A stretch of DNA of 64,000 bases, taken from positions 34,288 through 98,287 of the forward strand of contig JAFGIY010000175.1 of NCBI GenBank assembly GCA_016929335.1, given 5' to 3'. A program made the position numbers and the translations under genes. The stretch comes from Acidobacteriota bacterium (GTDB lineage Bacteria; Acidobacteriota; UBA6911). The notes below the pieces were generated by a model, which saw only the letters and a list, made by a program, of their open reading frames with translations, had not been told where the DNA came from and did no database searches. Positions 42,876 to 51,557 of this stretch are shown here, piece by piece (the stretch's first letter is position 1; each line of letters begins with the position of its first letter).

Positions 42876-45800
42876 TACTGCTCAACCTCGCCTTCCTTAA
42901 GCTCGGTGTGCGTATAGGCGACCCAATCGAGAAGATCCTGGCCTCTTTTGAATCGCATCGATGCGATCTCCAAGGATACCTGGCCCTGCTTGAGGAGATT
43001 TCTCAAGTGTTCGACTCCTTCAAGCATTTCCCTATGGTTGAGTCCTACCTTGGAATCAAAAAAGCTTTCACCCCAGGTATCTCCGGCGACCATAATCCGG
43101 GGCCCCATGACGGTGGCGTCAAACTTGCCAAGCAGATCCAGAATTTCATAGGAATCTTTGGTAGTGGATGGAGAGAAGCGGCGCTTCCACGCGGCGGGCT
43201 TATTCGGATCGACTACAACGCCGGCCGTCTCATCCCAGTTGATGTCCAAACGATGGACATCCGAGCCGACGCCGTCTTTCATCGCCACAGCCAGAACGCA
43301 GACGGTTCCATTCGGAATGACAAACGGAGAGTTGTAGCTGCCTCCGTTCTGCCTGGGATCGGATCCATCCGTGGTATAGCGGATTGGAACAGGGGGCGCC
43401 GCCTGCAGTTCCGCCATACGATCTTGCCCTTGCTGGTAGGTCCGCGATTTGATCGTAATCCGGTTCTGCCATTTCACCGGCGGCGCAGACTTGCTCTTCT
43501 GCTGGGAGTCTACGCAGAGGAACGATATGTTCAGGTCTTTGGTCTGGAAGTTTTTAAAATCCTTAATCCTGGCCGAAGCGGTTGTGGCCTCCTGGCCGAT
43601 CTCGTAATGCACGGTATCGCCCTGGATCGGTAGAATGCGGAGAGCGACTTCGCCGGTATCGTCGTTGCGGTTGATCTCCTGGATTTGAACCGTTGCTTCG
43701 GGTTCGGCAAAGGGGCCTTTTTCGACATAGCCCATCTGTTCGCGCCATTGGTCCTTGTGCACCATGGCATCCTTCATGGCGTCCAGGGCATCCGGGCGGT
43801 GCCACTGCCATCCCGGATTTGTAGCGGCACGCTTCTTCACCTCTGTCCAGGGCATTGCTTTCTGGGTAAATAGCCGCGCCTCACATTTTTGCCGGAAGAT
43901 ATCGCTGCCGACATCTTCGGTGAATTTCTGCTTGGCTTTCAGGGCTTCGCGGATCTGATCCTCTCCGTTGTACTTGTTGTCCTTGTAGGCCATGATGAAA
44001 TCCACGCCCATAAGCTGGTCCTTAGTGGGATAGGTGATGCGCGTGAAGGTCTCACGAAGAGTGCTCAGAAGACGCAGCTGGATTTTTACCGCCAGGTCGC
44101 CGGCCGCGACCTTTTGCGGATCGTTATCAGAAAGCCGCTCCTTCTCCATTTCCTCAAGTATGAAGGTTATGGCCTTCAATTCGCTGGCGGATTCAAGAAG
44201 TGACTCCGTTGTATCGCGCTGGCCCGAAAGGAAGCAGACACGGTTTTTAAAGTCGAGATCATCATAGAACTTCTGCAGATCGGGATGCAGTCCGTTGCCG
44301 AAAGGCTCGCTGATCACAAGCGTGACACGATCCGGTTTGACGGCGATTTCGTCGACCGGAGGCAGAGCCTGGATTGCCTGGTAGCAATCTTTCAGCGACG
44401 GAGTAAAGATTTTCTCCAGATACCGCTGCAGCTCCTTTAGTGAGGATTCCCGGTTGTATCCGTCGGCCAAGCTTTTGAGCTTTGCCACAAGATTCTGGAC
44501 ATTCTTGAAGTAGAGTTTGTTGTCGCGGGTTGAGTGCAGATACCAGGCTCGGGTTGTGAATTCCTGCAACCGTTCCTTGAGCTTCGATACATCTCTTCCC
44601 GGCGCTACGAGGTAGCCGATAATTTCAGAAATTGTCAAACCGACGACAGCGTCCGGCACATTGGATAGGGAACTGACCAGGAGCAGAGTGGCGGCATCCC
44701 GCATGTCGGTGGACTTTGTCTGATCGTCCATGGATTCGGCAACAGCCGAACCATGCGAAGCGATGTCGTGGCTGATGGCGTTTTCGACCGTGGGATTAAT
44801 GGTGGAAACCTCGGCCAGCGTTTCCCGCTCGTTGAGATCCAGATCATGGGCATGAATCAGATGCAGGGCATCGGCTTTGCATGGTTTCCCGTCGTAGAGC
44901 GAAGAGACGACAATGCGCATGAGGCGGATTAAGCCGCGAGTTTGCTGGAATCCCGGATTCTCGCGGAACCGGGCATATAGATCGCGGATTGCCGGGTGAA
45001 ACGGGTAGGATTCCTTAATCTGCTGGGCGAATTTTTCAGGCGAGAGATTCGTGAGATCCATCTGACGCGCCATGCGGACTGAGTCGGCGTAGCCCATGGC
45101 GACTTCCCAAATTGCGTCCGCTTCGGGCAGTTTATCGAAAAGCCGTGTCCGCAGAATGTGATAGAGCTCCTCGGTGTTCAACGCCACCGGTTCCAGGTTC
45201 ACGGCAACACGGCCGACTTCGTCTTCCAGGTGCTTCATCGCCGTGCTGATGTGCTGGGATCCGCCGGAGTAAGTGGCTTTAAGATCGGAAATGACAACGG
45301 TTACATTTGAAAGCGCATCCTTTCCGATCGCCACCAGCAAGTTGGCGAGGGCAGTTGTTGTGACCGCAGCGAGGTCGGAGTTGCCGATCGTCTTGGCTTT
45401 AGCAGCCTCGAAATAGGGAGGCAGTTCGTCGAGGAGAATAAGGAGAGGCTCTCCCTCCAACAATCGGATCCATGCTGTCTGGCCGGGGGCGGAGAGAGGG
45501 GAGTAATAATCTTTGAATGCCTCCTTCTTTCCAAGCTGCTCTGCAATGGCACCCCAGATGCCGAGCGGTGCGTCGCTTTCCCGGCCGGTAAAGGCAACAA
45601 CGCGGACCGGTCCGAGGTCTTTCTCGCCGTAGTCGTCGCCCATGACCGGCTTGCGAAGCTCCGGGTGTTTGGCCAAAAGGCCAAGAGCGATCATGCTGTG
45701 GGTTTTGCCGCCGCCCATCGACTGGGTCAACTTGATTACACCTGAGGCGGATCGGCCTGCGAATCTGCGGAAAGCCTCTCGAAGCAGGTGCCGCATGCCA

Positions 45801-45940
45801 CCTGTAACCCAGTTCTCACCGAAGAATTCGGCCGGTTTGATTTTCTCCTCAATCAAGTCGGTGAGATCGAGAACGACATCGCGACGTTCCTTGTCAAATA
45901 CGCTTTTTCGTGGCTTGCACAGCTGTTTCAGTGTTTTCAT
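42875..45940 (-). CDS. DUF499 ATPase (Hma-like defence protein)
   Basis: 1021 residues from the ATG at 45940 (AGGGCG upstream); a longer frame to 46063 exists but adds unrelated sequence. Walker A is VIKLTQSMGGGKTHSMIALG near residue 70 and Walker B is LLILLDELPPYFEAAKA near 155. The C-terminal part contains a beta domain (MAELQAAPPVPIRYTTDGSD) resembling chitobiase-type folds. DUF499 ATPases are the motor component of the DUF499-DUF3780-DUF1156-PLD/SNF2 defence clusters. It is the first gene of this operon; unlike the others it has 289 bases of free DNA upstream, up to the 46230 gene. Confidence 0.88.
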   Translation of the reverse strand: MKTLKQLCKPRKSVFDKERRDVVLDLTDLIEEKIKPAEFFGENWVTGGMRHLLREAFRRFAGRSASGVIKLTQSMGGGKTHSMIALGLLAKHPELRKPVMGDDYGEKDLGPVRVVAFTGRESDAPLGIWGAIAEQLGKKEAFKDYYSPLSAPGQTAWIRLLEGEPLLILLDELPPYFEAAKAKTIGNSDLAAVTTTALANLLVAIGKDALSNVTVVISDLKATYSGGSQHISTAMKHLEDEVGRVAVNLEPVALNTEELYHILRTRLFDKLPEADAIWEVAMGYADSVRMARQMDLTNLSPEKFAQQIKESYPFHPAIRDLYARFRENPGFQQTRGLIRLMRIVVSSLYDGKPCKADALHLIHAHDLDLNERETLAEVSTINPTVENAISHDIASHGSAVAESMDDQTKSTDMRDAATLLLVSSLSNVPDAVVGLTISEIIGYLVAPGRDVSKLKERLQEFTTRAWYLHSTRDNKLYFKNVQNLVAKLKSLADGYNRESSLKELQRYLEKIFTPSLKDCYQAIQALPPVDEIAVKPDRVTLVISEPFGNGLHPDLQKFYDDLDFKNRVCFLSGQRDTTESLLESASELKAITFILEEMEKERLSDNDPQKVAAGDLAVKIQLRLLSTLRETFTRITYPTKDQLMGVDFIMAYKDNKYNGEDQIREALKAKQKFTEDVGSDIFRQKCEARLFTQKAMPWTEVKKRAATNPGWQWHRPDALDAMKDAMVHKDQWREQMGYVEKGPFAEPEATVQIQEINRNDDTGEVALRILPIQGDTVHYEIGQEATTASARIKDFKNFQTKDLNISFLCVDSQQKSKSAPPVKWQNRITIKSRTYQQGQDRMAELQAAPPVPIRYTTDGSDPRQNGGSYNSPFVIPNGTVCVLAVAMKDGVGSDVHRLDINWDETAGVVVDPNKPAAWKRRFSPSTTKDSYEILDLLGKFDATVMGPRIMVAGDTWGESFFDSKVGLNHREMLEGVEHLRNLLKQGQVSLEIASMRFKRGQDLLDWVAYTHTELKEGEVEQ

Positions 45941-46229
45941 ATCGCGCCCTAGTCCGATAGCTCTTTGCCTTGCCCAAAATCCGCAAGCTGAGTCCAGGTT
46001 TTTTGTATTTATGAAAACCCATGATACTACCCATTTACCGAACAAACGACAACCAAATGGCATGTGATTGTGAAGGGTTTAGGGCAGGACCCTGGCGATC
46101 GCAAGGTTGCCCTGCTTCGCGCCGCGTCGTGCCGTCCGATTGAGAAAAGGGATGCTAATCCAGTTCCTCTATCTCTCGTATCGGATTAGGGCGTCTTATA
46201 AATTCTCGCCTGATATTTTCAAAGCGAAA

Positions 46230-46895
46230 TTATTCTTCGTAGTCAATGAAATCGTCATCAAAGTCGGGAGAAGCGACCATGCAATGAAATCCATCCGGTC
46301 CTCCGCACTTTTCGCTGAGCTGCTTCATAATCGCGCGGACGCGGCCCGGGCTATCGTCTGGACCGGAGACATAAAAAGGCTTGCCGTCTTTGCCAAATTC
46401 GAATTCCTGCGCACAGAGATCTGAATCAATATCGCCAAACAATCTTTTTACCCGATGGTAATCCGGGTCGGGTGAAAAACCCAGATCTTCTGCGTAGGCA
46501 AGCGCTCCCTCGACCAGTTTTCGCAGGCATTCAGGACGCGACACGTTAAAACGCTCACTCGTGCTGAATCTTGCCAGGAAGCCGCCATAATCATCTGCCT
46601 GCATTAGTCTGCCGATAGCACTTTTGATTCCCATGCATCCGGTGTCGACGAGGAACGCAGCGACGGCGACAGACTCGCCGGATCTTCTGGAAAGTATTAC
46701 GGTACCCTGATTGATGCTCTCAATGGATTCAGAAATGAGAGCTTCGTAAATGGGCCAATCCGGAGCAGAAGGGGGAAATCCTGCAGCCATGGCGGTTCTC
46801 TGTGCTCCTGAAGCACGAATGGCTTTAGCTTTTGCTTTCGCTTTGGCAGCCTTCCTGGCAAGTTGCTTCTGCCTCCTACGCGGATTGATAGTCAT
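46230..46895 (-). CDS. Hypothetical protein of defence island
   Basis: 221 residues, ATG preceded by GAGGAG. The first 30 residues are strongly basic (RRRQKQLARKAAKAKAKAKA), as in DNA/RNA-binding tails. The middle (WPIYEALISESIESINQGTV, then VAVAAFLVDTGCMGIKSAIG) and the acidic end (SPDFDDDFIDYEE) belong to no family I recognise. It follows the WYL regulator gene by 101 bases on the same strand and precedes the DUF499 ATPase operon by 289 bases, so it may be co-expressed with the regulator. Function unknown; not part of the usual four-gene defence core. Confidence 0.7.
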   Translation of the reverse strand: MTINPRRRQKQLARKAAKAKAKAKAIRASGAQRTAMAAGFPPSAPDWPIYEALISESIESINQGTVILSRRSGESVAVAAFLVDTGCMGIKSAIGRLMQADDYGGFLARFSTSERFNVSRPECLRKLVEGALAYAEDLGFSPDPDYHRVKRLFGDIDSDLCAQEFEFGKDGKPFYVSGPDDSPGRVRAIMKQLSEKCGGPDGFHCMVASPDFDDDFIDYEE

Positions 46896-46996
46896 ATCTC
46901 CTCCTCAATATTCTGAAAAACGGTTGAGTCCATGCAACAACCTCCAGCCGCTAATGCTGTACTTTCTTGACATCGTGCCGGGGAAATCAATCAAGG

Positions 46997-47980
46997 TCAT
47001 TTTGGATTTGCCATTTCTGTTGCGGCTGATCTTACCTTTTCTTGCAGTTCCGCAGGTTTTATGACAGTCACTCCCGGGCCGAAGCTCAGGATCCAGCCGA
47101 CCAGTTCCGGGGTGTCGGCGACTTGCAGTTGCAGAGTGAGGCAGCCGTCTTTGTTCAGGACTGCTTTCTGGCTGGGGTGCCAGATGCGGTCTTTGGCCCA
47201 AGAGGAGGTTTTGCGGTCAAACAACAGTTCCACATCGATCTCCGGGCCGCCGCGCATAACCACCAGTGCCGTCCGAACGTACTCTTCCACGTTGAATCCC
47301 AGCGGCATCTGGCAGGGGAGATTCGTGATCGTCAGCGACAGGATTCGGTCCACCGCGAACAGGCGCACGTCTTTCCGCACGTGGCAATGGCCGATCAGGT
47401 ACAGCGCGCCGGAGGTATACCAGATATGATACGGGTCTACCTTGCGCCGCGATGTCCGGTCGCGCTCCGCGGTGTAATACCGCATTTCCACCGTCCGCTT
47501 CTTCGCGATGGCGCGCGCCAGTTGATCGATGATTTCCCTGTGTTCGCGGTAGTTCTTGTGCGAACCGATGCCGGCCGAGAACCATCCATGGAGATTCCGG
47601 ACGTACTCCTCCGCCGCAGGCGGCAGCGCAGCCGTCACCTTGGCGAGCGCCGAATCGAGCGAATCCTTTATCGGTGTTCCTTCAAGAGGTTTGGCCAGAT
47701 CGCGCGTAAAGACGAGGGCCATCAGCTCCGTGGATGAGAACTGCAGCGCGGGCGCGCGGCTGAATCCGTCCACCAGCTTCCACCGGACCTGGCCTTCGAC
47801 GCGGTCTGTGTAAAGCGGGAATGCCGCCTCCAGCGCCTGGAGGTCGCGGCGGATGGTTCGAGGATGGCAGGCATAGTCTTCCGGAAGCGATTGGACAAGC
47901 TCTTCCAGCGTCGCGCCGCCCGATTTCTCGAGAGCCTTAATCAAGAACCATTGGCGGGTTACCTGGTCATTGCGGGACAT
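46997..47980 (-). CDS. WYL-domain transcriptional regulator
   Basis: 327 residues from ATG at 47980, which has GGGGA upstream; a GTG at 48001 is also in frame but lacks a ribosome binding site. N-terminal HTH_11-type winged helix (RQWFLIKALEKSGGATLEEL, then CHPRTIRRDLQALEAAF). The WYL domain (KRTVEMRYYTAERD, KVDPYHIWYTSGALYLIGHC, FAVDRILSLTIT) is in the middle, with a WCX-like C-terminal end. WYL proteins bind ligands such as nucleic-acid fragments and act as switches of defence islands (BrxR, CapW types). It sits at the upstream edge of the island and probably represses it. Confidence 0.88.
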   Translation of the reverse strand: MSRNDQVTRQWFLIKALEKSGGATLEELVQSLPEDYACHPRTIRRDLQALEAAFPLYTDRVEGQVRWKLVDGFSRAPALQFSSTELMALVFTRDLAKPLEGTPIKDSLDSALAKVTAALPPAAEEYVRNLHGWFSAGIGSHKNYREHREIIDQLARAIAKKRTVEMRYYTAERDRTSRRKVDPYHIWYTSGALYLIGHCHVRKDVRLFAVDRILSLTITNLPCQMPLGFNVEEYVRTALVVMRGGPEIDVELLFDRKTSSWAKDRIWHPSQKAVLNKDGCLTLQLQVADTPELVGWILSFGPGVTVIKPAELQEKVRSAATEMANPK

Positions 47981-48135
47981 GGCATTTTCCCCATCTGACA
48001 CGCGATGTTAAGCACAACTTTAGCTTATCAGCGGGAGAATAGGAAACTCATTAATTCCGCATCGGAAATGACCCCAAATGTCACCGCGGTTTCATAGCAT
48101 GGGGTGCGGATGAGATCAGGAAGGATTGGATGCGC

Positions 48136-48234
48136 AACCCTTACAGGGTTGACGGCGCGGTGCCGGCTTTCCCAGGGTAGGCCGCAAAAAGCGCGGCCAA
48201 CCCTGGGCTTTGATACGCTGCCCTTACAGGGCAG
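48136..48234. repeat. Cluster of three intergenic stem-loops
   Basis: Three consecutive hairpins: AACCC-TTACA-GGGTT (48136-48150), CCCAGGGT...ACCCTGGG enclosing GGCCGC-AAAAA-GCGCGGCC (48171-48207) and CTGCCC-TTACA-GGGCAG (48218-48234). The TTACAGGG core occurs twice. The composition is that of REP-like intergenic repeats, and may mark a site of genome rearrangement. Their function is unknown. Confidence 0.6.
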
Positions 48235-48345
48235 ATATGATTTTCAGTTGACCTAATTTGGACAAGCTTGTTATTGCGCAGCCGCGTTGCGGCTGTTGCT
48301 TTGCCATGTTTTGAACTCTTCCAGCCTCAAATGTATAAACTCCAG

Positions 48346-48372
48346 ATGCGGGCTGAAGCCCGCACCCACATG
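48346..48372. repeat. REP-like palindrome, copy 1 (variant)
   Basis: GCGGGCTGAAGCCCGC followed by ACCCACATG. It is a shortened variant of the GTCGCGGCTGAAGCCGCGAC family found at 49206, 51395, 62246 and 62331. The central GCTGAAGC and the flanking ACCCACATG are the same. It can fold into a short hairpin with a GAA loop. Confidence 0.6.
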
Positions 48373-48532
48373 TGAATGTGCGATCGCGCTGCTTTCGTGT
48401 GGGGACGCCGTTCAGAGCGTCCATATCCCGAAGAGATATCTTTCTACGATGTCTATCGGTTCATAATGCGTACATGCGTTGATTTCGCCCAAACAAACAT
48501 GAATCATATGAGCCGGCTGCTTTTTCGGGCTG

Positions 48533-49093
48533 TCAGGGGGCGTCAGCGAGGGGGTGGATGGAGATTTCTCTGACGGGCTCGGAGGGCCGGCGGCTGAGGC
48601 TTATCCATAGAGAGCGAGAGCCTGCTTTATAAATGTAGCTGCCCGAAGCGCTTTGATCCTGGGGCAGCGATGGCCGGTAGGAGGCAGGTTCTCCCAGCGC
48701 GGCAACCAGGTCTTTCGCCAACAGCTTCTGCGCGGCCTCCTGTATCTCAACGACCAGGAAAGGTTCCCGAAGTACCATGTTCCGCTCTGTCGGAGCGCGG
48801 CAGTCGACGAGTTTGATGAAACCCTCGAACGGGCTGCCCGGCGGGGGCTTGCCGACAAAAAAGGTCACCATCTCATGGCTTGTCGCTTCGTCCTTTACGA
48901 AATCAACTTCGAGCGTGTCCCGTATGAGATCGAGACTCAACACCGATGCCCGGGCAAGCTGGTGCATGCGCTCAACGAGCATCTTCCCGGTTGCCTCCGG
49001 CGATTTCGAGCAGGCACAGACCGCCAGGCTCAGAATGGCTATGGCCAGCGCTTTTTTCAGAACGTCAAGCCGAAATGACATAGGTGTTCCCAT
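48533..49093 (-). CDS. Putative lipoprotein, function unknown
   Basis: 186 residues (or 182 from the in-frame ATG at 49081). The N-terminus is a lipoprotein-like signal (KKALAIAILSLAVCACSKSP) with a Cys in place for lipid attachment. The mature part is mixed alpha/beta and hydrophilic, with a basic C-terminal segment. No family is recognised. It lies alone between palindromic repeats. A role in the envelope is inferred from the signal only. Confidence 0.65.
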   Translation of the reverse strand: MGTPMSFRLDVLKKALAIAILSLAVCACSKSPEATGKMLVERMHQLARASVLSLDLIRDTLEVDFVKDEATSHEMVTFFVGKPPPGSPFEGFIKLVDCRAPTERNMVLREPFLVVEIQEAAQKLLAKDLVAALGEPASYRPSLPQDQSASGSYIYKAGSRSLWISLSRRPSEPVREISIHPLADAP

Positions 49094-49205
49094 TCCGAGG
49101 ACTCATCGGTTGCTGACGCGACGGGATTTTTCATTTTTGCCTCAAACTCAACAACACGCTCAAAAACTGTGGCGGCGTTGACGCAATCTACACAAGAAAA
49201 ATTTC

Positions 49206-49239
49206 CATGCGCGTCGCGGCTGAAGCCGCGACCCACATG
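49206..49239. repeat. REP-like palindrome, copy 2
   Basis: GTCGCGGCTGAAGCCGCGAC flanked by CATGCGC and CCACATG. The surrounding bases (ACACAAG...AAAATTTCCATG, and a GCGCAAGCCTGCG motif on the other side) recur around the copy at 62246, so the repeat unit is longer than the palindrome itself. ORFs that read through this unit encode GRGFSRDxHGNF-like peptides and are not genes. Confidence 0.75.
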
Positions 49240-49321
49240 ATTCACCGCTTGGTTAAGCGCAAGCCTGCGACGAAGACAGCTACTCTGCGCATTACCAAAT
49301 CAATTACTGCAGGCCTGCAGG

Positions 49322-51214
49322 TCACCAGCCGCCGGCGCTGCCGCCGCCGGAACGGCCTCCACCGCCGCCACGGCCTGATCCCGAGCTTGCTGTGGCAACA
49401 CCGGCAGCCATAGTTCCGGCGACGGCCGCCCATGAGCCGGTTGCCCCGGCGCCGCCGAAGGCTCCTCCGCCTCCGGTCCATGTTGTCGAAGAATTCATGC
49501 CCGAAGAGTACCCGACAGACCCGACCGCGGATGATGCGAGAAGCCCGCTGCCATGGGCTTTAAACCATTTATCTATTTTATTGCCCAGTCCATAGGCTAT
49601 CAGATACGGATACCATACATCGTGCAGCGCAGGCTTCGCTTTCTTCAACTGCTCGCGGAAGTACTCGCGCGCAGCGGCGAGCCGCTGACGGAAGCGAATC
49701 TGTTCCGGGCCTTCTTCGGTTTTGGCACCATTGAGCGCGCTGTTGAATGCTGCAATACACAGAACCGCCAATCCGGCGAGAACCAGCGGATTCAACTGCA
49801 GTGCTCCACTGACCAGCAGCCAGCCGATCACGCCTGCCATGACGAGCAACGGAATTATGAGAGGGATAAAGTGAGCTCCCTGCTTTACCAGTCTTCTACT
49901 CCAGGCAGCGGCCAGAATCCTTGCAGGCACGTAGCAAACAACAATGAGCGCCCCTCCTACAAGTCCTGTGATTATTTCATAGACATTTGAAAAGCACGCG
50001 ATGCCGAGAAGGGCGAGTCCCACCACCGTCAGAATGAATGTCCACTTCCACGAGGGTTTGGAGCCGGCCGGGCTTACGATCTCGCGCATAAGTTTTTCCA
50101 GAGGCTTACGGATTTTGGAGGAAGGATCAAATCCTTTCTTTTTGTAATGCTGTTTGATGCGGTCGGTATCCGTTTCATCAGTATCGTCAAAAAACAAAGA
50201 TTCTATAAGAGCTTGTTCATAGTCCTGCAACACATCCCGGCTCACGATCTTCAGATGCAGCACGTCGCGCCGGGAAAACAGCGACTTGACCTGCCGGATT
50301 TCGCTCCGAAGCCTGCCTTCGGCTACCAGGCGCGCCAGCACGGCGGCGACTTCCGCGGGACCAACGCTCTCATCCCAGAGCGTGCCCACCAGTTCGGGAG
50401 AATACTGCAGCACATGGACTTCCAGCCAGGCCTCATCGATGGAGGACGTCGGGACAAGAGGCTCGAACCTGCCGAGCGACTTTTCTCTGCGGTAGAACAA
50501 AACCAGGAGGGCAGCAAGCATCACTACCAGTGCAAGCAATATCGGATAACGGATATTCGCCGCAGCTCCAAATCGCACGGCTGCAGGCTTTCCCGCACCA
50601 AGATAGCTCAGCGGAAGTGTAACCACATAACCCTCGCCGGCAGCCATCGGCCCGATTCCGGTCGGCGCCTCAAATTCTTTCAACGGCTTCCAGGCAGGAT
50701 CCAGATCGAGCGCAAGCGTAAACTTCTGAATCTCTCCGGGACGGCCGGGAATGCCGAAGTTGTGGTCGAGCAGATAGCCGCCGTCGCGCTGCAACAGGAT
50801 ATGGGAAAGAGTGTATTCAATATCGTAAACGATTTCGGTCTTGTTGAAAAAACCGGTTTCGGGAAGCCTGCTCCTCCAGCGGAGCGTATTGGAGTCGATC
50901 CATTTGAATTGATCGACCTGCGAAAGATCGCCTTTAACAAGAGCTGTTTCTCTTCCCGATTCGCGGTCGATGCGGGAGATGCGCTCAAAATCGAAACTTT
51001 GTCCCAAGTCCAGCCGGAACTTCCGTTCGCCGCCGTTCCAGTCTCCCGTAAACACCATGGCATGCCGCTCCTTCACATGAAGCCGCCCGTCGGCATCAAG
51101 CCGCGCGTTAACGGTGAGATCGCGCCAGTACAGCGACTGTTCCTGTCCGCAGAGGCGCGCGGGCGAAGTCAGAATGGCGAATAAGGAAATGATCAGGCAG
51201 GCATGGCGGATCAT
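49322..51214 (-). CDS. DUF2207 membrane protein
   Basis: 630 residues. A signal peptide at 1-23 is followed by the beta-rich DUF2207 domain (YWRDLTVNARLDADGRLHVK, then FTGDWNGGERKFRLD). A membrane helix near 225-245 and several more between about 395 and 490 follow, and the chain ends in a Gly/Ser-rich tail (GSGRGGGGGRSGGGSAGGW). DUF2207 proteins are widespread predicted membrane proteins of unknown function with this same tail. The gene is monocistronic here. The tail probably lies outside the membrane. Confidence 0.85.
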   Translation of the reverse strand: MIRHACLIISLFAILTSPARLCGQEQSLYWRDLTVNARLDADGRLHVKERHAMVFTGDWNGGERKFRLDLGQSFDFERISRIDRESGRETALVKGDLSQVDQFKWIDSNTLRWRSRLPETGFFNKTEIVYDIEYTLSHILLQRDGGYLLDHNFGIPGRPGEIQKFTLALDLDPAWKPLKEFEAPTGIGPMAAGEGYVVTLPLSYLGAGKPAAVRFGAAANIRYPILLALVVMLAALLVLFYRREKSLGRFEPLVPTSSIDEAWLEVHVLQYSPELVGTLWDESVGPAEVAAVLARLVAEGRLRSEIRQVKSLFSRRDVLHLKIVSRDVLQDYEQALIESLFFDDTDETDTDRIKQHYKKKGFDPSSKIRKPLEKLMREIVSPAGSKPSWKWTFILTVVGLALLGIACFSNVYEIITGLVGGALIVVCYVPARILAAAWSRRLVKQGAHFIPLIIPLLVMAGVIGWLLVSGALQLNPLVLAGLAVLCIAAFNSALNGAKTEEGPEQIRFRQRLAAAREYFREQLKKAKPALHDVWYPYLIAYGLGNKIDKWFKAHGSGLLASSAVGSVGYSSGMNSSTTWTGGGGAFGGAGATGSWAAVAGTMAAGVATASSGSGRGGGGGRSGGGSAGGW

Positions 51215-51557
51215 ATTCTTCCTCCATTATTGATTTCAATTAGTCCGGCATCGAATGTCATCCAACCACCTCTGAATCGATAGTCGACGAAATGCGCCTC
51301 GATATAGCTCGGGAATTTGTGCTCATTGTATCGAAATCGAGGAATCCTGGACAGCTGATAATAAGGGCGGGCAATAGACATGCATGCCGTGAATCATGTG
51401 GGTCGCGGCTGAAGCAGCGACTCACATGAGAAAGCGCATCTACAGCGTCAAGGTTGGGTAATAGTCCGGGCTGAGCCGGAGGATCTTTTTGTATCAAATG
51501 GTCGGGCCGGGCATTACAATGAGGGCAATGATTTAACTGCACTGTGAGGAGGGAAAA
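51215..51557. other. Intergenic region with REP-like repeat and AOR upstream region
   Basis: 343 bases between divergent DUF2207 and aldehyde ferredoxin oxidoreductase-type genes. It holds the repeat at 51395-51428. A strong Shine-Dalgarno GAGGAGGG lies just before the AOR start. A TACAAT box (-10-like) is near 51515, but the matching -35 is poor. The minus-strand frame reading through the repeat is not a gene. Confidence 0.55.
51395..51428. repeat. REP-like palindrome, copy 3 (imperfect)
   Basis: CATGTGGGTCGCGGCTGAAG followed by CAGCGACTCACATG. It carries two changes in the right arm relative to the perfect copies. Flanking CATGTGGG/CTCACATG are complementary too, giving a longer stem. Confidence 0.7.

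Larger units (their letters stand above)
47981..48532. other. Gene-free region with many palindromes
   Basis: 552 bases without a supported gene. It holds the hairpin cluster listed at 48136-48234, a further GCAGCCGC/GCGGCTG palindrome near 48272, the repeat at 48346-48372 and a GGACGC/GCGTCC pair near 48405. The upstream flank of the WYL gene (about 47981-48060) may contain its promoter, but no clear -35/-10 pair stands out. The region marks the boundary between defence island and core genes. Confidence 0.6.

Noticed and set aside
34737..45940. BREX or DISARM system
   Set aside because: No PglZ, BrxL or BrxC and no DrmA/DrmB/DrmC set; DUF499, DUF3780 and DUF1156 point to the Hma type.
49057..49245. 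Short reading frames encoding RGFSRDxHGNF-like peptides (also 51258-51542 and 62121-62357)
   Set aside because: They arise from the REP-like palindrome and its flank and are not genes.
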